DNA of 8,056 nt from Bacteroidia bacterium (GTDB lineage: Bacteria > Bacteroidota > Bacteroidia > Flavobacteriales > Flavobacteriaceae): the NCBI GenBank assembly GCA_030425715.1, contig JAUIAA010000091.1, positions 1 to 8,056 on the forward strand, given 5' to 3'. The position numbers were made by a program, and so were the translations under genes. The number at the start of each line of letters is the position of its first letter. Positions within the stretch are counted from its first letter, which is position 1. The notes beneath the pieces were generated by a model. It did not search any database and was not told the origin of the DNA. It saw only the letters and a list, made by a program, of their open reading frames with translations. Shown here piece by piece: positions 5,823 through 8,056 of the stretch.

Positions 5823-6695
5823 ATGCAAAAAATTGGCGATTCGGAATTAATTTTAAATCCAGATGGTAGTTTATACCATATCAATTTAAAACCTGAAAAT
5901 GTTGCCAAGAATATTATTTTTGTTGGCGATCAAAACAGGGTTACCAAAGTTGCCAAGCATTTTGACCATATTGAATTTGAAACCCAAAAAAGAGAATTCA
6001 AAACCATTACTGGCACTTTTAAAAACAAAAGATTTACTGTAATTTCAACTGGAATCGGGCCTGATAATATTGATATTGTGATGAATGAATTAGACGCTCT
6101 CGTCAATATTGATTTAGAAAAAAAAGTGCCTAAAAAAGAATTGACATCGCTCAATATTGTAAGAATTGGTACTTCTGGCTCTTTACAAGCAGATATTCCT
6201 GTAGATAGTTTTGTGTTATCAAAATGTGGCTTAGGGCTTGACGGTTTGCTACATGCTTACCAAGCTTCATCTATTTTTGAAAAAGACATAGAAGATGCGT
6301 TTATAAAACACACCAAGTATGCCTCACAAAAATCTAGACCCTATATTGTTAAAAACAGCTCTTTGCTAGAACAAAAATTAATGTCAACCAAAATATTCTC
6401 AGGAATTACCGCAACTGCTGGTGGGTTTTACGGTCCACAAGGAAGGGTGCTTAGATTAAAAGTTCAAGATACTACACTAAATAATAAAATTGACAATTTT
6501 AACTTTAAAGGATTAAGAGTTACCAACTTAGAAATGGAAACATCAGCTATTTACGGATTGTCAAAATTACTTGGGCACCATGCAGTTTCGATGAATGCCA
6601 TAATTGCAAACAGAGCCAATCTCACTTTTAGTAACGATCCTTACCAAACAGTAGAGAAGCTTATTAAATATACCCTTAATAAATTAACACAATAA
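5823..6695 (+). CDS. Nucleoside phosphorylase, uridine phosphorylase-like
   Basis: This 290-residue protein belongs to the PNP/UDP phosphorylase family, which splits nucleosides with phosphate into base and ribose-1-phosphate in the cytoplasm. Visible motifs are the phosphate loop GDQNRV (35-40, where GDPxRV is common), STGIGPDN (75-82), RIGTSG (114-119), FYGPQGR (202-208), whose Gln206 and Arg208 match the Gln-x-Arg pair that reads uracil in E. coli uridine phosphorylase, and NLEMETSAIYG (235-245), with the Met-Glu that binds ribose. The Gln/Arg pair favours uridine over purine nucleosides. The protein is somewhat longer than E. coli Udp (about 253 residues), with an extra segment near 93-110 and more N-terminal sequence. 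Substrate assignment is moderately sure, the family assignment very sure. Confidence 0.88.
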   Translation: MQKIGDSELILNPDGSLYHINLKPENVAKNIIFVGDQNRVTKVAKHFDHIEFETQKREFKTITGTFKNKRFTVISTGIGPDNIDIVMNELDALVNIDLEKKVPKKELTSLNIVRIGTSGSLQADIPVDSFVLSKCGLGLDGLLHAYQASSIFEKDIEDAFIKHTKYASQKSRPYIVKNSSLLEQKLMSTKIFSGITATAGGFYGPQGRVLRLKVQDTTLNNKIDNFNFKGLRVTNLEMETSAIYGLSKLLGHHAVSMNAIIANRANLTFSNDPYQTVEKLIKYTLNKLTQ

Positions 6696-6772
6696 TTATA
6701 GCCTGGTTTACGTTATCTATATTAATTATTGATTTTTTTCAAAATTATTCATAACATTTAAACCAAAAAACT

Positions 6773-6952
6773 ATGAAAAAGTTAGCTTATTTATTCGTTT
6801 TTGCTTTTGCAACAGTGTCATTAGCGTCATGTGGTGCATCAAGCAGTAGTTGTGTCTCCTCTGAAAAATATCAAATTAAGAATATGAAATTTGAAAATCA
6901 GGAAGTAGTACTTACTGATGAATACATGAATGCTTCTGATGAAGTTAACTAG
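6773..6952 (+). CDS. 59-residue putative lipoprotein, function unknown
   Basis: The ORF reads MKKLAYLFVFAFATVSLASC and then a short Ser-rich linker GASSSS, a second Cys (Cys27), and an acidic polar tail ending in DEVN. The first 20 residues are a clear lipoprotein signal: two lysines, a hydrophobic core and the lipobox LASC, with Cys20 as the lipidation site. The mature peptide would be only 40 residues, predicted to sit on a membrane surface. I do not recognise a family. It stands alone: 77 nt after the phosphorylase gene, followed by an intrinsic terminator. A weak promoter may lie upstream (TTG at 6729-6731, TAACATTT at 6752-6759), but the match is poor. An A-rich stretch precedes the ATG, as is usual for strongly translated Bacteroidota genes. 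Confidence 0.78.
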   Translation: MKKLAYLFVFAFATVSLASCGASSSSCVSSEKYQIKNMKFENQEVVLTDEYMNASDEVN

Positions 6953-6978
6953 TTTTATACACTTAATAAATAATGGAG

Positions 6979-7010
6979 ACCGTTTCTAAATAAATGAAAC
7001 GGTTTTTTTG
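6979..7010 (+). terminator. Intrinsic terminator after the small lipoprotein gene
   Basis: An 8-bp perfect stem (ACCGTTTC at 6979-6986 with GAAACGGT at 6996-7003) encloses a 9-nt loop and runs into seven T residues (7003-7009). It starts 26 nt after the lipoprotein stop and separates it from the pyrG promoter. On the minus strand no transcript needs it. Confidence 0.9.
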
Positions 7011-7035
7011 TGCTAAAAAATATCGTTGTATTTTC

Positions 7036-7065
7036 TTGCCAAAGTTAACAGACTTTGTAATTTTG
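7036..7065 (+). promoter_or_regulatory. Promoter of pyrG
   Basis: TTG at 7036-7038 and TAATTTTG at 7058-7065 are separated by 19 bp and match the Bacteroidota -33/-7 pattern (TTTG and TAnnTTTG) almost perfectly. Transcription should begin near 7070-7072, leaving a leader of about 10-12 nt with no room for an attenuator or riboswitch. It lies directly downstream of the terminator at 6979-7010. Confidence 0.8.
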
Positions 7066-7081
7066 CACAAACCTAACAACA

Positions 7082-8056
7082 ATGCCCAAAACAAAATACA
7101 TTTTTGTAACAGGAGGAGTTACTTCTTCTCTCGGAAAAGGAATTATTGCTGCCTCACTAGCAAAATTATTACAATCTAGCGGATTTTCGGTAACCATTCA
7201 AAAACTTGATCCATATATCAATATTGATCCTGGTACTCTTAACCCTTACGAACATGGCGAATGTTTTGTAACCAATGATGGTGCAGAAACGGATTTGGAT
7301 TTAGGGCATTACGAACGTTTTTTAAATATTCCAACTTCGCAGGCTAATAATGTTACCACGGGTAGAATTTACCAAACAGTAATAGATAAAGAACGAAGAG
7401 GTGATTATTTAGGAAAAACGGTTCAGATTATTCCTCATATTACGGATGAAATCAAAAGAAGAATCAAAACGCTTGGTAAAACAGGGGAATTCGATATTGT
7501 AATTACAGAAATTGGAGGAACCGTGGGTGATATAGAATCGTTACCATACATTGAATCTGTTAGGCAATTACGATGGGAATTAGGGCAAGAAAAAGCAATT
7601 GTAATACATTTAACCTTGGTACCCTATTTGGCTGCTGCAAAAGAGTTAAAAACCAAGCCTACACAACATTCCGTAAAAGAATTAATGCAAAGTGGATTAA
7701 GTCCTGACATATTGGTTTGCAGAACTGAGCATCATTTAGGTAAAGATATTAAGAAAAAACTAGCTTTGTTTTGCAATGTTGAAAAAGAAGCCATTATAGA
7801 GTCAATTGATGCGGAAACTATTTATGATGTTCCTAATTTGATGTTAAAGGAGAAGCTCGATAAGGTCGTTTTAAAAAAATTAAAATTAGAAGCTATTAGA
7901 GCTCCAAAATTAACTGCTTGGAATGATTTTTTAAAGAAATTCAAAAACCCAAAAAATACGATCAATATCGGTTTAGTTGGTAAATATGTAGAATTACAAG
8001 ATGCCTATAAATCCATTTTAGAAGCAATAGATCATGCTGGTGCAAAAAATGAAGTT
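7082..8056 (+). CDS. pyrG: CTP synthase, N-terminal 325 residues (cut by window edge)
   Basis: The frame is open from ATG 7082 to the window end; a complete CTP synthase has about 535-550 residues. The enzyme makes CTP from UTP with ATP and glutamine, the last step of pyrimidine nucleotide synthesis, in the cytoplasm. The synthetase domain (about 1-270) is complete: the P-loop VTGGVTSSLGKG (9-20), KLDPYINIDPGT (41-52), DGAETDLDLGHYERF (66-80) with the Mg ligand Asp71, the EIGGTVGDIES segment (143-153) with Glu143, and KTKPTQHSVKEL (190-201), where UTP/CTP binds. NIGLVGKYVEL (295-305) begins the class I glutamine amidotransferase domain; its catalytic Cys, His and Glu lie beyond the edge. The gene stands behind its own promoter and terminator, so it is transcribed apart from the genes upstream. 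Confidence 0.97.
   Translation, partial: MPKTKYIFVTGGVTSSLGKGIIAASLAKLLQSSGFSVTIQKLDPYINIDPGTLNPYEHGECFVTNDGAETDLDLGHYERFLNIPTSQANNVTTGRIYQTVIDKERRGDYLGKTVQIIPHITDEIKRRIKTLGKTGEFDIVITEIGGTVGDIESLPYIESVRQLRWELGQEKAIVIHLTLVPYLAAAKELKTKPTQHSVKELMQSGLSPDILVCRTEHHLGKDIKKKLALFCNVEKEAIIESIDAETIYDVPNLMLKEKLDKVVLKKLKLEAIRAPKLTAWNDFLKKFKNPKNTINIGLVGKYVELQDAYKSILEAIDHAGAKNEV

Noticed and set aside
5930..6154. 74-residue minus-strand ORF inside the phosphorylase gene
   Set aside because: It is antisense to the phosphate-loop region of a clear nucleoside phosphorylase.
6994..7179. 61-residue plus-strand ORF before pyrG
   Set aside because: Its ATG lies in the loop of the intrinsic terminator and it runs through the pyrG promoter and start in another frame.

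Overview
This is an AT-rich window of low-GC chromosome that looks like a marine or host-associated member of the Flavobacteriaceae (Bacteroidota). Three things point there. The promoters follow the Bacteroidota pattern (TTG, about 19 bp, TAnnTTTG) and there are no clear Shine-Dalgarno sequences. The window contains a GldL-like helix pair and DUF6452/DUF6048-type envelope proteins. The housekeeping proteins (RlmD, CTP synthase, uridine-phosphorylase-like) are of Bacteroidota character. I cannot name a genus from the sequence alone.

Layout. On the minus strand at the left edge lies a xylose catabolic operon, xylB (63-1547) followed after 4 nt by the first 19 codons of xylA (58 to the window edge). 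Everything else is on the plus strand. A tightly packed five-gene run comes first: rlmD (1630-3039), a TTG-started DUF6452-type lipoprotein (3058-3576), an overlapping DUF6048-type predicted outer-membrane barrel (3557-4237), an isopenicillin N synthase-like Fe(II)/2-oxoglutarate oxygenase (4246-5196), and a 56-residue GldL-like two-helix protein (5203-5373) read from TTG. A new promoter then drives the SUI1/eIF1-like yciH gene (5440-5796) and a uridine-phosphorylase-like enzyme (5823-6695). Next come a 59-residue lipoprotein (6773-6952), a clear intrinsic terminator (6979-7010), a textbook Bacteroidota promoter (7036-7065) and the first 325 codons of pyrG (7082 to the window edge).

How the genes fit together. 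xylA and xylB turn xylose into xylulose-5-phosphate. rlmD, yciH, the nucleoside phosphorylase and pyrG are translation and pyrimidine housekeeping genes. The four small or uncharacterised genes around them (two envelope proteins, the oxygenase, the GldL-like helix pair) plus the 59-residue lipoprotein are the least understood content. There is no mobile element, CRISPR array, phage gene, tRNA or rRNA, and no intergenic stretch longer than about 130 bases.

Most of the window is ordinary core genome. The points worth a second look are the envelope gene pair fused by overlap to rlmD, the orphan GldL-like microprotein with an odd start region, three TTG starts in 8 kb, and a promoter that would make rlmD mRNA essentially leaderless.
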